A DNA stretch of 64,000 nt from Pedobacter sp. (lineage in GTDB: Bacteria; Bacteroidota; Bacteroidia; Sphingobacteriales; Sphingobacteriaceae): NCBI RefSeq assembly GCF_031119335.1, contig NZ_JAVHXT010000004.1, positions 46,774-110,773 on the forward strand, written 5' to 3'. The number at the start of each line of letters is the position of its first letter. Position 1 is the first letter of the stretch. The notes below the pieces were generated by a model, which saw nothing but the letters and a program-made list of their open reading frames with translations, searched no databases and was not told the origin of the DNA. Below, in pieces: positions 45,149-54,811 of the stretch. The position numbers and the translations under genes are program-made.

Positions 45149-45184
45149 ATATAAATTATTTTTATAGGTTTATTAATAATAAAC

Positions 45185-46117
45185 CTAGTTATTCTTTACG
45201 AAGATATTTTGTATTAAAAATTTAGATGATTTTCCAATTAGCGACATATTTCGCGTCCCTAAAAAATAAATAATATTAAGCTTGTCACGAAAAGGAGAAG
45301 ACAAAATCATACGTAGGTAACTAGAGATAAATCTCATATAATACAAATGTAACATATATCGTACCTCTTTAGTAGAAAACCCAAAATTTAAAGCCCTTAT
45401 TATGGCATTTGGCACTCCCCAACCAAATATCTTTGATGAACTACTTTTCCAAGTTGCATTTGCATAGCGATCTAACACAAATACCTCATTTTCAATATAA
45501 ATTGGACCACTGCTAGCGCAAACTAAAGAATACAGTAAAGGATCTTCTATATGCTTTTCCTCATCATTACCATCGAAATAATGCTTTAATACAGATACGT
45601 TATAGACGCAAGCTGTAATAAACATTAAAGATGTGAAATTGGCCTTAAAAAGGTTCATAATGCACTCTTTTCCATTAATAACCTTATCCGCATATCCTAT
45701 AAGATCTAACTTACTCACAATATTTGATGATACGTCCACAAATCCACAGTGATTAAAGAAGATGAAATTTAATACCCCATTTTTGGTCAATATATTAATT
45801 AGTCTTTCAACTACATTAGGCAGTAGTACGTCATCATCCCCTACAAACCAAACATATTTGGTTTGTACTTGTGACAAAAGATAATGCATATTACCAATCA
45901 AACCGCAATTTTTTTCTTGATACGTTAAAGTAAAGAAAAAATTTTGATTAGCATATTTTTCCAAAGCTATGCGGTGTTCTAAGTCAGAATTATTATCTGA
46001 TACATAAATCTCTATTAAATCTTTAAAATTTCTAAAATCCTCTTTTAAAAATTCCAACTGTTCAATTACGAAATTACTCCTATTGTAAGTAGGTAAACAA
46101 ATAGTTAGCGTTTTCAT
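45185..46117 (-). CDS. Family 2 glycosyltransferase, abequosyltransferase-like
   Basis: 310 residues. 'LTICLPTYNRSNFVIEQLEFL' and 'YVWFVGDDDVLLPNVVERL' are the GT-A nucleotide and metal sites. The Asp-Asp-Asp version and the general layout recall RfbV-type abequosyltransferases. It lies beside the flippase and close to the CDP-3,6-dideoxyhexose block, which makes that sugar a reasonable donor, but this is inference. The stop of the flippase gene overlaps its start by 1 nt. Confidence 0.82.
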   Translation of the reverse strand: MKTLTICLPTYNRSNFVIEQLEFLKEDFRNFKDLIEIYVSDNNSDLEHRIALEKYANQNFFFTLTYQEKNCGLIGNMHYLLSQVQTKYVWFVGDDDVLLPNVVERLINILTKNGVLNFIFFNHCGFVDVSSNIVSKLDLIGYADKVINGKECIMNLFKANFTSLMFITACVYNVSVLKHYFDGNDEEKHIEDPLLYSLVCASSGPIYIENEVFVLDRYANATWKSSSSKIFGWGVPNAIIRALNFGFSTKEVRYMLHLYYMRFISSYLRMILSSPFRDKLNIIYFLGTRNMSLIGKSSKFLIQNIFVKNN

Positions 46118-47583
46118 TAAGCTTTAAAAAAATTGAGTAACCCGAGTTTCATTTTTTTGTCTAGCTTTCTTAAAGAAAGAAAGAGCAAAAACAAAGACAT
46201 CCCTATAGGAAAAATTAGATTAATCTCTTGCATTACAAGAAATATCAATAATAAACAAATTGCAGTAGTGTAAATAAATGTTACAAGTGCCCCTTTACCC
46301 AAGAATATTGCATATTTTCTTTTTACAATTACATATACCATTATAAAATAAACAATATTACTTAACAAAAAAGCATAGCCTAGACCATTTAACCCCCATT
46401 TTTCATACCCTAATATATGGGTAACAAGAATAGTGAGATTACCAACCACTTCATATAATACAAAATATTTCTTGTCACCTTTTGAAAGTATCACGTAGCT
46501 AAATGACCAACTTAACACTTTAAAAAAGATTCCAATTAAAGACCAATACATAATTGAAGTTATTGACAAAAATTCATTAGAATATAAAATTCTAATTATA
46601 ATGGGTGCCCCTATAATCAAAAATGCAACTATTGGACCTAAAATGAGTAACCCCATTTCAATCTGATAATTTGCTATTTTACCCGCAGCATTGGTATCTT
46701 CATTTAATTCGCACAAGCGAGGATAATAGTCTTTTGACATCGCAGTAAATAATAGGCCTACATATCCATTTAAAATAGCAAAAGCAGCCTGATAATATCC
46801 AACATCTGCCATACTACCCTTATTACTAATATAAACACGTATAACGAACATGACGGCATATACCATAATTGAACTCATAGCCATAGCTAGGCCAAATTTA
46901 AGTATATCAACTGCTACTTCTACTTTCCTCTCCTTAAGAAAATTACTTGTTGGAAGTTTTATTTTATTTGTGTATAAAAAAGGAATTAATGCACTAAATA
47001 GATAAGTTATAAGTAATGAAGGGACTATAGCTTTCAAACCGTAAAAGTAATACAAAGGAAGTACCAATACAGTGCCGCAAAATGAGCTGATAACACTTGA
47101 TTTTGCTAGCCATTTCAATTCCCTCAATCCTTGCAAAATTGCATTCTCTCCACTTTCCCATGCCATAAAAAAGACACTTAAAGATAAAAGTGCAAATGCT
47201 ATTGTATAATTTTCGTAATTAGATTCAAAAGACACTTTACTCAAGATACCTGAAAAAAAAACAGTTATAAGTAATCCCAAAATACCAGACCCAAAGGATA
47301 GCGTTCTCACGACTGAAATAGTTCCTTTAATAGCATTCAAATTGTTATTTGCCTTCTCTTGAGATATATTTCTCACAGAACTGCTACCTATACCAAAACT
47401 ACAAATAGAAAATACAAACGTAATTGCGGATATAAAAACGCCCATTACACCAATCCCATCAGGGCCGAGCCAAAGTGCTATAGCCTTAGATCTAATAATT
47501 GAAAAAATTATTACAATAACCTGAACACCTCCAAACAAACTTGTTGCCTTGAAGATATCACGATAAGATTTTTCCTCAGACAT
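46117..47583 (-). CDS. wzx: Wzx-type polysaccharide flippase (MOP superfamily)
   Basis: 488 residues in about 12-14 transmembrane helices. The start 'FKATSLFGGVQVIVIIFSIIRSKAIALWLGPDGIGVMGVFIS' is the Wzx/RfbX signature, with 'VGYYQAAFAILNGYVGLLFTAMSKDYYPRL' at the middle repeat. It moves the undecaprenyl-linked repeat unit across the inner membrane for polymerisation by the EpsG-type protein. It belongs to an operon between the dideoxyhexose genes and the GT2. Base use is AT-richer than in the sugar-pathway genes. Confidence 0.92.
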   Translation of the reverse strand: MSEEKSYRDIFKATSLFGGVQVIVIIFSIIRSKAIALWLGPDGIGVMGVFISAITFVFSICSFGIGSSSVRNISQEKANNNLNAIKGTISVVRTLSFGSGILGLLITVFFSGILSKVSFESNYENYTIAFALLSLSVFFMAWESGENAILQGLRELKWLAKSSVISSFCGTVLVLPLYYFYGLKAIVPSLLITYLFSALIPFLYTNKIKLPTSNFLKERKVEVAVDILKFGLAMAMSSIMVYAVMFVIRVYISNKGSMADVGYYQAAFAILNGYVGLLFTAMSKDYYPRLCELNEDTNAAGKIANYQIEMGLLILGPIVAFLIIGAPIIIRILYSNEFLSITSIMYWSLIGIFFKVLSWSFSYVILSKGDKKYFVLYEVVGNLTILVTHILGYEKWGLNGLGYAFLLSNIVYFIMVYVIVKRKYAIFLGKGALVTFIYTTAICLLLIFLVMQEINLIFPIGMSLFLLFLSLRKLDKKMKLGLLNFFKA

Positions 47584-47597
47584 CTATTCTCTTAGAA

Positions 47598-48860
47598 TTA
47601 CGCTATGTAATTTTTTATAACATCAGAAATGTAATCATAATGGCTTTCATTTAACCCAGGCCAAACTCCTAGCCAAAACGATTGGTTCATAATAATATCT
47701 GTATTATTTAGATTGCCTACTACCCGATGATTAACGTTTGTATACGCTGGTTGTCTCAATAAATTTCCAGCAAATAACAACCTTGTTCCTATCTTATTTT
47801 CTTCTAAATGCTGTACCAACATATGTCTATCATTAGAATCGCCTTCTCTCAAAGTCATTAAGAAGCCAAACCAAGATGGGTCTGAATTTGGAGTTGGTTC
47901 TGGAAGTACAAAAATCTCTTCAAACTCTTTCATCCTTTCATAAAGTGCTGTGTAATTTTCTCTTCTTCTTTGTACAAAGCGGTCAATTTTTCTCATTTGG
48001 GATACACCCAAAGCTGCCTGCATATCAGTCACTTTCAAGTTAAAACCAATGTGCGAATAAGTGTATTTATGATCATAGCCATAAGGTAATGACCCCAATT
48101 GTTGTCCAAAACGACAACCACAGGTGTTATCTTTTCCTGGCTCGCAATAACAGTCTCTACCCCAATCTCTAAAGCTCTCTGCAATTTTAGCCAATTCTGG
48201 ATTATTTACAACAACCGCTCCTCCTTCGCCCATAGTAATATGATGTGCTGGATAAAACGAAAAAGTGGAGATATCACCAAAGGTTCCTGTTTTTTTCCCT
48301 TGATATGTCGCTCCTAAAGAATCACAATCATCTTCTACTACCCAAAGATTATATTTCTTTGCTACACGCATCACTTCTTCTAAATCAAATGGATTACCCA
48401 GAGAGTGCGCTATCATGATAGCTTTTGTCTTTGGTGAAACTGCTGCCTCGATCATTTCTGGCTTTACATTGTGCGTAGCTATATCAACGTCAATAAAAAC
48501 GGGAACTGCACCAAATTGCACAATTGGATTTACCGTGGTAGGAAATCCAGCAGCTACAGTTATAACTTCATCTCCAGGTTTTATTGCTCTATCACCCAGT
48601 TTTGGAGAAGTAAGTGTATAAAAAGCCACTAGATTTGCCGACGAGCCTGAATTAACTAACAGTGCTTTTTTTGCTCCAAAATACTTTGCAAATTCATATT
48701 CAAATTCATTTGCAAATCTTCCAGCAGTTAACCACCCATCTGCTACTGAATCCATACACAAAAGAAGGTCATCCTCTTCAATTATTTTTCCGGTAACTGG
48801 AATATAATTTTCACCGGCTATTGGTTCCCTAAAAGTCTTTAAGTCAAACTCCTTTATCAT
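47598..48860 (-). CDS. rfbH: CDP-4-keto-6-deoxyglucose-3-dehydrase (DdhC/RfbH)
   Basis: 420 residues, DegT fold. At the position of the PLP lysine the sequence is '[15 protein letters not shown]', with His instead of Lys, diagnostic of the PMP-dependent dehydrases (E1). A cysteine cluster ('[18 protein letters not shown]') binds the [2Fe-2S] centre. It removes the 3-hydroxyl of CDP-4-keto-6-deoxyglucose with electrons from the reductase encoded at 51619. It overlaps the next upstream gene by 4 nt (ATGA). Confidence 0.95.
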   Translation of the reverse strand: MIKEFDLKTFREPIAGENYIPVTGKIIEEDDLLLCMDSVADGWLTAGRFANEFEYEFAKYFGAKKALLVNSGSSANLVAFYTLTSPKLGDRAIKPGDEVITVAAGFPTTVNPIVQFGAVPVFIDVDIATHNVKPEMIEAAVSPKTKAIMIAHSLGNPFDLEEVMRVAKKYNLWVVEDDCDSLGATYQGKKTGTFGDISTFSFYPAHHITMGEGGAVVVNNPELAKIAESFRDWGRDCYCEPGKDNTCGCRFGQQLGSLPYGYDHKYTYSHIGFNLKVTDMQAALGVSQMRKIDRFVQRRRENYTALYERMKEFEEIFVLPEPTPNSDPSWFGFLMTLREGDSNDRHMLVQHLEENKIGTRLLFAGNLLRQPAYTNVNHRVVGNLNNTDIIMNQSFWLGVWPGLNESHYDYISDVIKNYIA

Positions 48861-49756
48861 AAATCAAATCTTGTTTTTTCTATTCTTATTATTGATTGAA
48901 TCTCCTTATCCAAAGTATTCTTAATTTCCCAACCTAAATTAATTAGATTTTGATTATTTGCATTAGATTCTTCGATATCTCCTTCCCTGGGCTTAAGTGC
49001 TCCGAAGTTAAGTTTGCTAGTTGAATTAGCAAATTCAGCTAGCTTAATTACGAAATCTCTAATTGTGATCGAACTACCTCTTCCCACTTCAAACTCTTGA
49101 TAGCTCTCTAAAAAATCTAATCTCTTTAATATTAGAATATAGGCTCTTGCCACATCTTCTACATATATAAAATCTCTTTTTTGAATACCTTCGGTAAGCT
49201 GAATAGTTTTTTTATTTTCTAAAAGATTTTTTAATGTTGATGTAAAAAATTTTCCATCTGCATCTAGTTCTCCAAATACATGCTCTAACCGTAAATTTAC
49301 AATTTTGACTTTTCCATTATAAGCTTTCAAAATGTTCTCTAACGCACGCTTAGAATTAGTGTATTGCTTTAGATACGTTTGGTTAAATTGTGGTTTAGCA
49401 AAAAAAGTGTCTGTATTGATAAAGATTTTTAAGAATTCATTTCCCGTTTCTAGCAGTTTAATTGGAAAAATAACGTTGGTCTCGACAATATCAGCCAACG
49501 AACTATCTCTACCGTAGTCGGTAGCAAGATGTATTATACCGTATATTTGATGATCTTCAAATATTCTACCAAAATAAAAACTTGAAGCATCGGAATAATA
49601 GATCACACATTTCGAATCTTGTACTAAATCTCTAATTCGCCATAAACTTGATTCCTTACGGAGAATTAATATGGGGCAAAAGCTATTCTTTAATAGTAAT
49701 TTAAGTACATGACTACCTACAAAACCGTTTGCCCCAGTTACTAGAATTTTCTTCAG
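48857..49756 (-). CDS. NAD-dependent reductase/epimerase, CDP-abequose/paratose synthase-like
   Basis: About 300 residues, SDR. '[17 protein letters not shown]' binds NAD, 'INTDTFFAK' and '[12 protein letters not shown]' give the Ser/Thr-Tyr-Lys set, and '[15 protein letters not shown]' is RfbJ-like. Lying between the dehydrase and the 4,6-dehydratase, it probably reduces C4 of the CDP-3,6-dideoxy-4-keto sugar. The family Met aligns with a CTG codon at 49756 that overlaps the upstream TGA (CTGA). A TTG three codons earlier is the other option, and no ATG fits. Confidence 0.82.
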   Translation of the reverse strand: MKKILVTGANGFVGSHVLKLLLKNSFCPILILRKESSLWRIRDLVQDSKCVIYYSDASSFYFGRIFEDHQIYGIIHLATDYGRDSSLADIVETNVIFPIKLLETGNEFLKIFINTDTFFAKPQFNQTYLKQYTNSKRALENILKAYNGKVKIVNLRLEHVFGELDADGKFFTSTLKNLLENKKTIQLTEGIQKRDFIYVEDVARAYILILKRLDFLESYQEFEVGRGSSITIRDFVIKLAEFANSTSKLNFGALKPREGDIEESNANNQNLINLGWEIKNTLDKEIQSIIRIEKTRFDL

Positions 49757-50844
49757 ACTGCCCAATTAATGCCTTTCTCTTGCCCTATCTTGGTATACTC
49801 TTCTATTTGTTTTCTACGTTTTATATATACACTAATATTATCCTCAATGTCCGCCAAATAACCTTCCAGAGTAAACGCTACAGTCTCCTTAAACCCAAGA
49901 ACTGGTTTCCATTTCAAAGAACTTGCAGCTTTAGATATATCTAACTTTAATAGTACAGCTTCGTGTAATTTAACTGTGTTTTCTGGAATAACATAACCTG
50001 CGGTACTATCTAATAACAATATTTCGTCTATCAAATCTTTTACTGAATAATTAGACATGTCTTCTGGTCCAAAATTCCAACCGCCACTAAATTCCTTACC
50101 TTTTAAAAATAATTCTGCCCCGAGATTTAAATAGCCACTAAGAGGTTCAAGTACATGTTGCCATGGTCTTGTAGCATAAGGATTTCTAATTTCCAATTTT
50201 TGTCCTTTTTGATAGGCCCTGAAATAATCTGGGATAATTCTATCTGGCGCCCAATCACCTCCGCCTATCACATTACCTGCTCTTGCCGATGCAATGTTGC
50301 ACGTCCCACTTTGTTTGAAAAAAGACTCTAAGTAAGAACTCGTAATTAATTCAGAACAACCTTTTGAAGCGCTGTAAGGATCTTTTCCGCCCATAGGATC
50401 GTTTTCTCTATATCCCCAAACCCATTCTTTATTGTCGTAGCATTTATCAGTAGTAACATTTACAGCTACCTTAATGCTTGAGGTAGCCCTAACTGCTTCA
50501 AAAAAATTAACCGTACCCATCAAATTAGTATCAAATGTTCCAACCGGATCTTGATAGGAAGCTAAAACTAAGGGTTGTGCTGCTAAATGGAAAGCAAAAT
50601 CTGGCTGTACTTCTGCAAAATATTTTTTCAGATGTTCTCCATCTCTCACATCACCAATTCTATGATTAACTTCTGTCTCTAAATCACAAGTCACAAAGTT
50701 ATCCATATTAGAACTAGGCGCCAATGCATATCCATAAACTTCTGCACCAAGTTCTTTAAGCCATATAGCTAACCAAGATCCCTTAAAACCCGTGTGGCCT
50801 GTGATCAAAACTCTTTTCCCTTTATATATTTCAAAAAAACTCAT
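49753..50844 (-). CDS. rfbG: CDP-glucose 4,6-dehydratase
   Basis: 363 residues, extended SDR. 'VLITGHTGFKGSWLAIWLKELGA' is the diagnostic NAD motif, and 'NVTTDKCYDNKEWVWGYREND' and 'YSASKGCSELI' complete the active site with Tyr-x3-Lys. It makes CDP-4-keto-6-deoxy-D-glucose. It lies 1 nt after rfbF and overlaps the following reductase gene. Confidence 0.96.
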   Translation of the reverse strand: MSFFEIYKGKRVLITGHTGFKGSWLAIWLKELGAEVYGYALAPSSNMDNFVTCDLETEVNHRIGDVRDGEHLKKYFAEVQPDFAFHLAAQPLVLASYQDPVGTFDTNLMGTVNFFEAVRATSSIKVAVNVTTDKCYDNKEWVWGYRENDPMGGKDPYSASKGCSELITSSYLESFFKQSGTCNIASARAGNVIGGGDWAPDRIIPDYFRAYQKGQKLEIRNPYATRPWQHVLEPLSGYLNLGAELFLKGKEFSGGWNFGPEDMSNYSVKDLIDEILLLDSTAGYVIPENTVKLHEAVLLKLDISKAASSLKWKPVLGFKETVAFTLEGYLADIEDNISVYIKRRKQIEEYTKIGQEKGINWAV

Positions 50845-50845
50845 T

Positions 50846-51616
50846 TTACCAGATCTTCCATTTTGCTACATTATTAGACCAATCTTCCTCTAACTCATGC
50901 TTATCGCGTAGTGTATCCATAGGCTTCCAAAAACCTGAATGATTAAAAGCCATCATTTGACCATCTTTTGCTATATTTTCCATCGGCTCCTTTTCAAAAA
51001 TTGTTTTATCACCTTGAATATAGCTGAAGACTTCTGGCTGGCAGACAAAAAAACCACCGTTAATCCAAGCACCGTCACCCTTAGGTTTTTCCATAAAAGA
51101 TTCGACAGTTTTATTAACTCCTATATTTAATGCACCAAATCTGCCGGACGGCTGAACAGAGGTAACGGTACAATGCTTCCCGTGAGATTGGTGAAATTTA
51201 ACTAGTTCTCCAATATTTACGTCGCTTACACCATCACCATAAGTTAGCATGAATGGCTCATTACCTACGTGCTTTTGTATTCTTTTTACTCGTCCACCAG
51301 TCATAGATTCGTTGCCTGTATCCACCAAGGTTATTTTCCAAGGTTCAGCTTGTGAATCATGCACGTTAATCGAATTATCTGAAAGATCGATAGTGACATC
51401 AGATTTATGCAAAAAATAGTTAGCAAAGTACTCTTTTACTACATATCCTTTATAGCCTAAACAAACTACAAAATCATTATAACCGTGAGATGAGTAAATT
51501 TTCATAATGTGCCACAATATTGGCATCCCCCCTATTTCCACCATTGGTTTAGGTTTCAGTACGGTTTCTTCAGATAATCTAGTTCCTAGTCCACCAGCTA
51601 ATATAACTACTTTCAT
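50846..51616 (-). CDS. rfbF: Glucose-1-phosphate cytidylyltransferase
   Basis: 256 residues. 'VVILAGGLGTRLSEET' is the nucleotidyltransferase signature, and 'KPKPMVEIGGMPILWHIMKIYSSHG' and 'YGDGVSDVNIGELVKFH' are typical of RfbF/DdhA. It makes CDP-glucose from CTP and glucose-1-phosphate, the first step of the 3,6-dideoxyhexose pathway. The ATG at 51616, 2 nt after the stop of the reductase gene, is preferred to a TTG two codons earlier. Confidence 0.96.
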   Translation of the reverse strand: MKVVILAGGLGTRLSEETVLKPKPMVEIGGMPILWHIMKIYSSHGYNDFVVCLGYKGYVVKEYFANYFLHKSDVTIDLSDNSINVHDSQAEPWKITLVDTGNESMTGGRVKRIQKHVGNEPFMLTYGDGVSDVNIGELVKFHQSHGKHCTVTSVQPSGRFGALNIGVNKTVESFMEKPKGDGAWINGGFFVCQPEVFSYIQGDKTIFEKEPMENIAKDGQMMAFNHSGFWKPMDTLRDKHELEEDWSNNVAKWKIW

Positions 51617-51618
51617 AT

Positions 51619-52650
51619 TCAAATTTCTATAATTACGTTTTCAGTCATCGGATATGAACAACACAATAAATATTCATCGTTCAGCAAGTCTTGTCTTTGT
51701 TTCGTCAAACCAATCATGCGCACTTGCCCACTTATAACCCTGCCTTTACAACTACTGCAGTTTCCAGTTTGACAAGAATAGGGCAATTCTATATTTGCAT
51801 CCAATCCAGCTTCTAAAATACTTTTTCCTTTTATAATTTCTAAAGAATGTCTTTCTCCCTTAAAATTAAGCTGAATGGTTTCTGTATGTATACCTTTGAA
51901 GTCAGCAGGATCTTTAATTAATTCAAAATCCTCAGAAAAAATAGAATCTAAAGATACATTTCTTTTCTCAAGGGATTTCTTAACTGAGGTTTTTAATCCT
52001 ATAGGCCCACAGATAAAATGCAGTCCTTGTCGGATATCCAATTCCATTATAGAATTCAAAACCTCTTCGGCATCAATCCTTCCTTGAACAACGTGAGGCA
52101 ATGCTTCATCGATTACTGCTTCCGTATGGAAATGCCATACGCTTAATTGTTCTGAATGATTATTTCTGAGCTCATTAATTGCGCTGCTAAAGATCACTGT
52201 ATCCCTTCTTCGATTACCGTAAACCAAGTTTACTTTAATCATAGGATTTTCATGCAGTATTTTTTTTGCGATAGAAAATAGGGGCGTAATACCACTGCCT
52301 GCTCCCCATAGGAAAATGGCTTGACAACTATTATCTTCAGGAATAACGAAGTCCCCCATTGGCGACATTACTTCAATTGAGTCCCCAACTTTTACAACAT
52401 CATTAATGTGGTTCGAAACAATTCCATTTGGTACTCTTTTAATAGTAACGTCTAAAGTAGAGTCCACCATTGGTGCTGATGAAAAAGAATATGGTCGTAT
52501 GTATCTCCGGCCATTTATTCTAAAAATTAGTGTCAAATATTGACCAGCCTTATATTTAACCTTTTTTAATGCGGGCTGCTTAAAGCAAAGCGTAACCGTA
52601 TCTGCAGTTTCTCTACGAATTTCAACAACTTTTAAAGTATATGTTTGCAT
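51619..52650 (-). CDS. ascD: CDP-6-deoxy-3,4-glucoseen reductase (DdhD/AscD)
   Basis: 343 residues, an oxidoreductase with three parts. The FAD domain (about 5-100) has 'RPYSFSSAP'. The NAD domain (about 105-235) has 'LWGAGSGITPLFSI'. A C-terminal plant-type [2Fe-2S] ferredoxin (about 255-343) has 'PYSCQTGNCSSCKGRV' and a final Cys in 'LLCCSYP'. It feeds electrons from NADH to the dehydrase RfbH. The ferredoxin is C-terminal, unlike E. coli-style N-terminal fusions of other reductases. Confidence 0.92.
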   Translation of the reverse strand: MQTYTLKVVEIRRETADTVTLCFKQPALKKVKYKAGQYLTLIFRINGRRYIRPYSFSSAPMVDSTLDVTIKRVPNGIVSNHINDVVKVGDSIEVMSPMGDFVIPEDNSCQAIFLWGAGSGITPLFSIAKKILHENPMIKVNLVYGNRRRDTVIFSSAINELRNNHSEQLSVWHFHTEAVIDEALPHVVQGRIDAEEVLNSIMELDIRQGLHFICGPIGLKTSVKKSLEKRNVSLDSIFSEDFELIKDPADFKGIHTETIQLNFKGERHSLEIIKGKSILEAGLDANIELPYSCQTGNCSSCKGRVISGQVRMIGLTKQRQDLLNDEYLLCCSYPMTENVIIEI

Positions 52651-53753
52651 TAATTTCGCATAATATTTTTAACAGCAGCTCTAAACAATAAAGCTAAAGT
52701 TATAAGAAAACCAAAAATAATTCCACCTAATGCAGTTCCCTTTGCCTTACCTAATCTTTCTTTCTGTAAAGGATAAACTGGCTGATCAACCACTTGTATC
52801 AGGGGAGTTTCCTTCATCAAGGACATTTTACTCATTTCCAAATTCTTCACCATTTCCCCTAGAACCGCCTTATTAGTTTCGGCAGAAAATTGAGCCCGTT
52901 GTACGGGTGCCGCACGCTGTACCTGTCTAGTAGGATTTAGATTAGGTGTCGCATCTGCCACAACGGCCGCAGAATAGATTGCCCCATTCATTACTGCTCG
53001 CACAGAGTCCGTTTTGCGCTGCAAAATAATCACATTGTCTAGCGACTTTTTAGTCTTGGTCTGGATATAAAATTCGTTTACGTTATTTACTAATTCTTCA
53101 TTAAAGCGTTTTGCAAAAATCTCATCTTTTGATTTTACATCCACTTTAATAATACTCAACTTCTTATCTGGCTTTGCAACAGTTAAGTCTGCTTTTGCGA
53201 TAGACTCTACAATTTTCCCAATCAAACTGTCGCGAAGCCGTTGTGACTTTTCGTTTAATTTTGGCTTTTTAAGTTCATCAACGTTAAATCTGATATCTTC
53301 AAGCTCAGTTTTTTTCTCCCAGCCTTTGCGTAACTGATTTACTTCTACATATCTTTCTATTAATGGTTGTTTCGATGCACTGTCTAAGGAGCTAAACAAA
53401 GTTTTCTCCAACATTGTTCTAGACTTATATAATTCCAAGATATTATCTCCCTGGAAAATACCACCACCACCACCACCTAAATCTATCCCCATCATTGAAG
53501 CAACGCCTACGTAAGCGCCTAATCCACCACCTTTTTCACCGCTCTCTAAAACAAATGTAGTCGTTGCAGTATAAATTGGCTTCTTCATATAAGCATAACC
53601 AAAACCTAGTAGGCCACCGATAAGTCCTGCGACAATGATGATCCATTTTTTACTCCAAAGGTATTGCCACCATTCTCCAATTTTCAAGATGAGCTCTTTT
53701 AAAGAAATCTCGTCATCTTTTATATTATTTTTTTTCACCGATTCGCTTGCCAT
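52650..53753 (-). CDS. Wzz-type polysaccharide co-polymerase (no kinase domain)
   Basis: 367 residues with two membrane helices (about 38-56 and 338-358) enclosing a periplasmic domain. 'EISLKELILKIGEWWQYLWSKKW' at the N-terminus and 'VDQPVYPLQKERLGKAKGTALGG' before the second helix are the Wzz signatures. No Walker motif follows, so it is not a Wzc-like tyrosine kinase. It controls chain length with the polymerase. A run of glycines near residue 95 is encoded by a (GGT)n-like repeat. Confidence 0.9.
   Translation of the reverse strand: MASESVKKNNIKDDEISLKELILKIGEWWQYLWSKKWIIIVAGLIGGLLGFGYAYMKKPIYTATTTFVLESGEKGGGLGAYVGVASMMGIDLGGGGGGIFQGDNILELYKSRTMLEKTLFSSLDSASKQPLIERYVEVNQLRKGWEKKTELEDIRFNVDELKKPKLNEKSQRLRDSLIGKIVESIAKADLTVAKPDKKLSIIKVDVKSKDEIFAKRFNEELVNNVNEFYIQTKTKKSLDNVIILQRKTDSVRAVMNGAIYSAAVVADATPNLNPTRQVQRAAPVQRAQFSAETNKAVLGEMVKNLEMSKMSLMKETPLIQVVDQPVYPLQKERLGKAKGTALGGIIFGFLITLALLFRAAVKNIMRN
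53461..53477. repeat. Trinucleotide (CCA)n microsatellite within the co-polymerase gene
   Basis: Seventeen bases of CCA repeated, read on the minus strand as GGT codons. It encodes most of the six-glycine run in the co-polymerase. Length changes in steps of three would keep the frame. Confidence 0.7.
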
Positions 53754-53767
53754 TTTTAATTATGATA

Positions 53768-54811
53768 CTAATCTAGTTTTTCCAATAAGATTTCTTCAAC
53801 ATTTCTGTTGTCGTAAGTATTTGAAATCATCACTACTACCTTAATCGCCTCCTCCAAAGATACGTCTGGTTGTGAAGAGTTTTTCAATGTCTCTATCACA
53901 TTCTCTATCACTTGCTGATGATTAGACGCCGAACCTTTGTAACTGCCATAGTCATTAAATGCATCTGAAGCCTCGATGATAGGCTGTTCAGTTCCTTTAA
54001 TCTGACAGTACTCCAGACAATTCATATACTGTCCACCGATTTTTACCGTGCCTTTTTCAGCCAGAACGGTAATGCTGCTTTCAAAATTGCTCTCAAAAGC
54101 TGATGTTGAATAATTAATTGATCCTACAGCGCCATCCTTTAAATCAAATGTAACTACACCGCTGTCTTCAAACTCTGTGCTTTGTTCGTGGTTGAAATTG
54201 GCGAACTTTCCTTTGATATTTGTGATGTCTCCGAAAATCCAAAGCAACACATCTACAAAATGAGAGAATTGCGTAAACAATGGGCCGCCATCTAAAGCTA
54301 ACGTGCCTCGCCAGCCACTACTTTTATAGTACTGATCATCTCTATTCCAAAAACAGTTTAATTGCACCATATAGATCTTCCCTAGCGCCCCTTTATCTGC
54401 AATATCTTTAAGCCACTTTACCGTTGAAGAATATCTGTTCTGAACTACAGGAAAAACATATTTGCCACTCTCTGATGCGGCTACAGAAATTGCGTTCGCA
54501 TCATCAATATTTAGGGCAATTGGCTTTTCAATGACTACATTGATGCCATGATTTAAGCAAGTAATTGCTTGACTAGCATGTAATCCGTTTGGCGTGCAGA
54601 TGTTCACCACATCCACAGCTAAGTCTGCAGCTAAAAAATCATCAAGATTTTTAAAATGAGGTACGCTAAAAATTGAAACTTGCAATTTTTGTTCATCTGC
54701 TGGATCAATAACGGCAACCAACTCCGCTTCTGGATGCATAAGCACCAATTCTGCATGTCGTTTACCGATATGGCCACAGCCTAAAATCGCAAATTTGATA
54801 GTACTAGCCAT
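53768..54811 (-). CDS. Gfo/Idh-family 3-dehydrogenase, WbpB-like
   Basis: 347 residues. The N-terminal Rossmann motif 'AILGCGHIGKRHAEL', 'VVIEKPIALNIDDA' (the EKP motif) and the C-terminal alpha/beta domain ('WRGTLALDGGPLFTQFSHFVDVLLWIFG') place it with WbpB/WlbA. These oxidise C3 of UDP-GlcNAcA to the 3-keto form. Its start overlaps the acyltransferase stop by 1 nt. With 54811, 55379 and 56496 it completes the set WbpA-E-D-B. Confidence 0.9.
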   Translation of the reverse strand: MASTIKFAILGCGHIGKRHAELVLMHPEAELVAVIDPADEQKLQVSIFSVPHFKNLDDFLAADLAVDVVNICTPNGLHASQAITCLNHGINVVIEKPIALNIDDANAISVAASESGKYVFPVVQNRYSSTVKWLKDIADKGALGKIYMVQLNCFWNRDDQYYKSSGWRGTLALDGGPLFTQFSHFVDVLLWIFGDITNIKGKFANFNHEQSTEFEDSGVVTFDLKDGAVGSINYSTSAFESNFESSITVLAEKGTVKIGGQYMNCLEYCQIKGTEQPIIEASDAFNDYGSYKGSASNHQQVIENVIETLKNSSQPDVSLEEAIKVVVMISNTYDNRNVEEILLEKLD

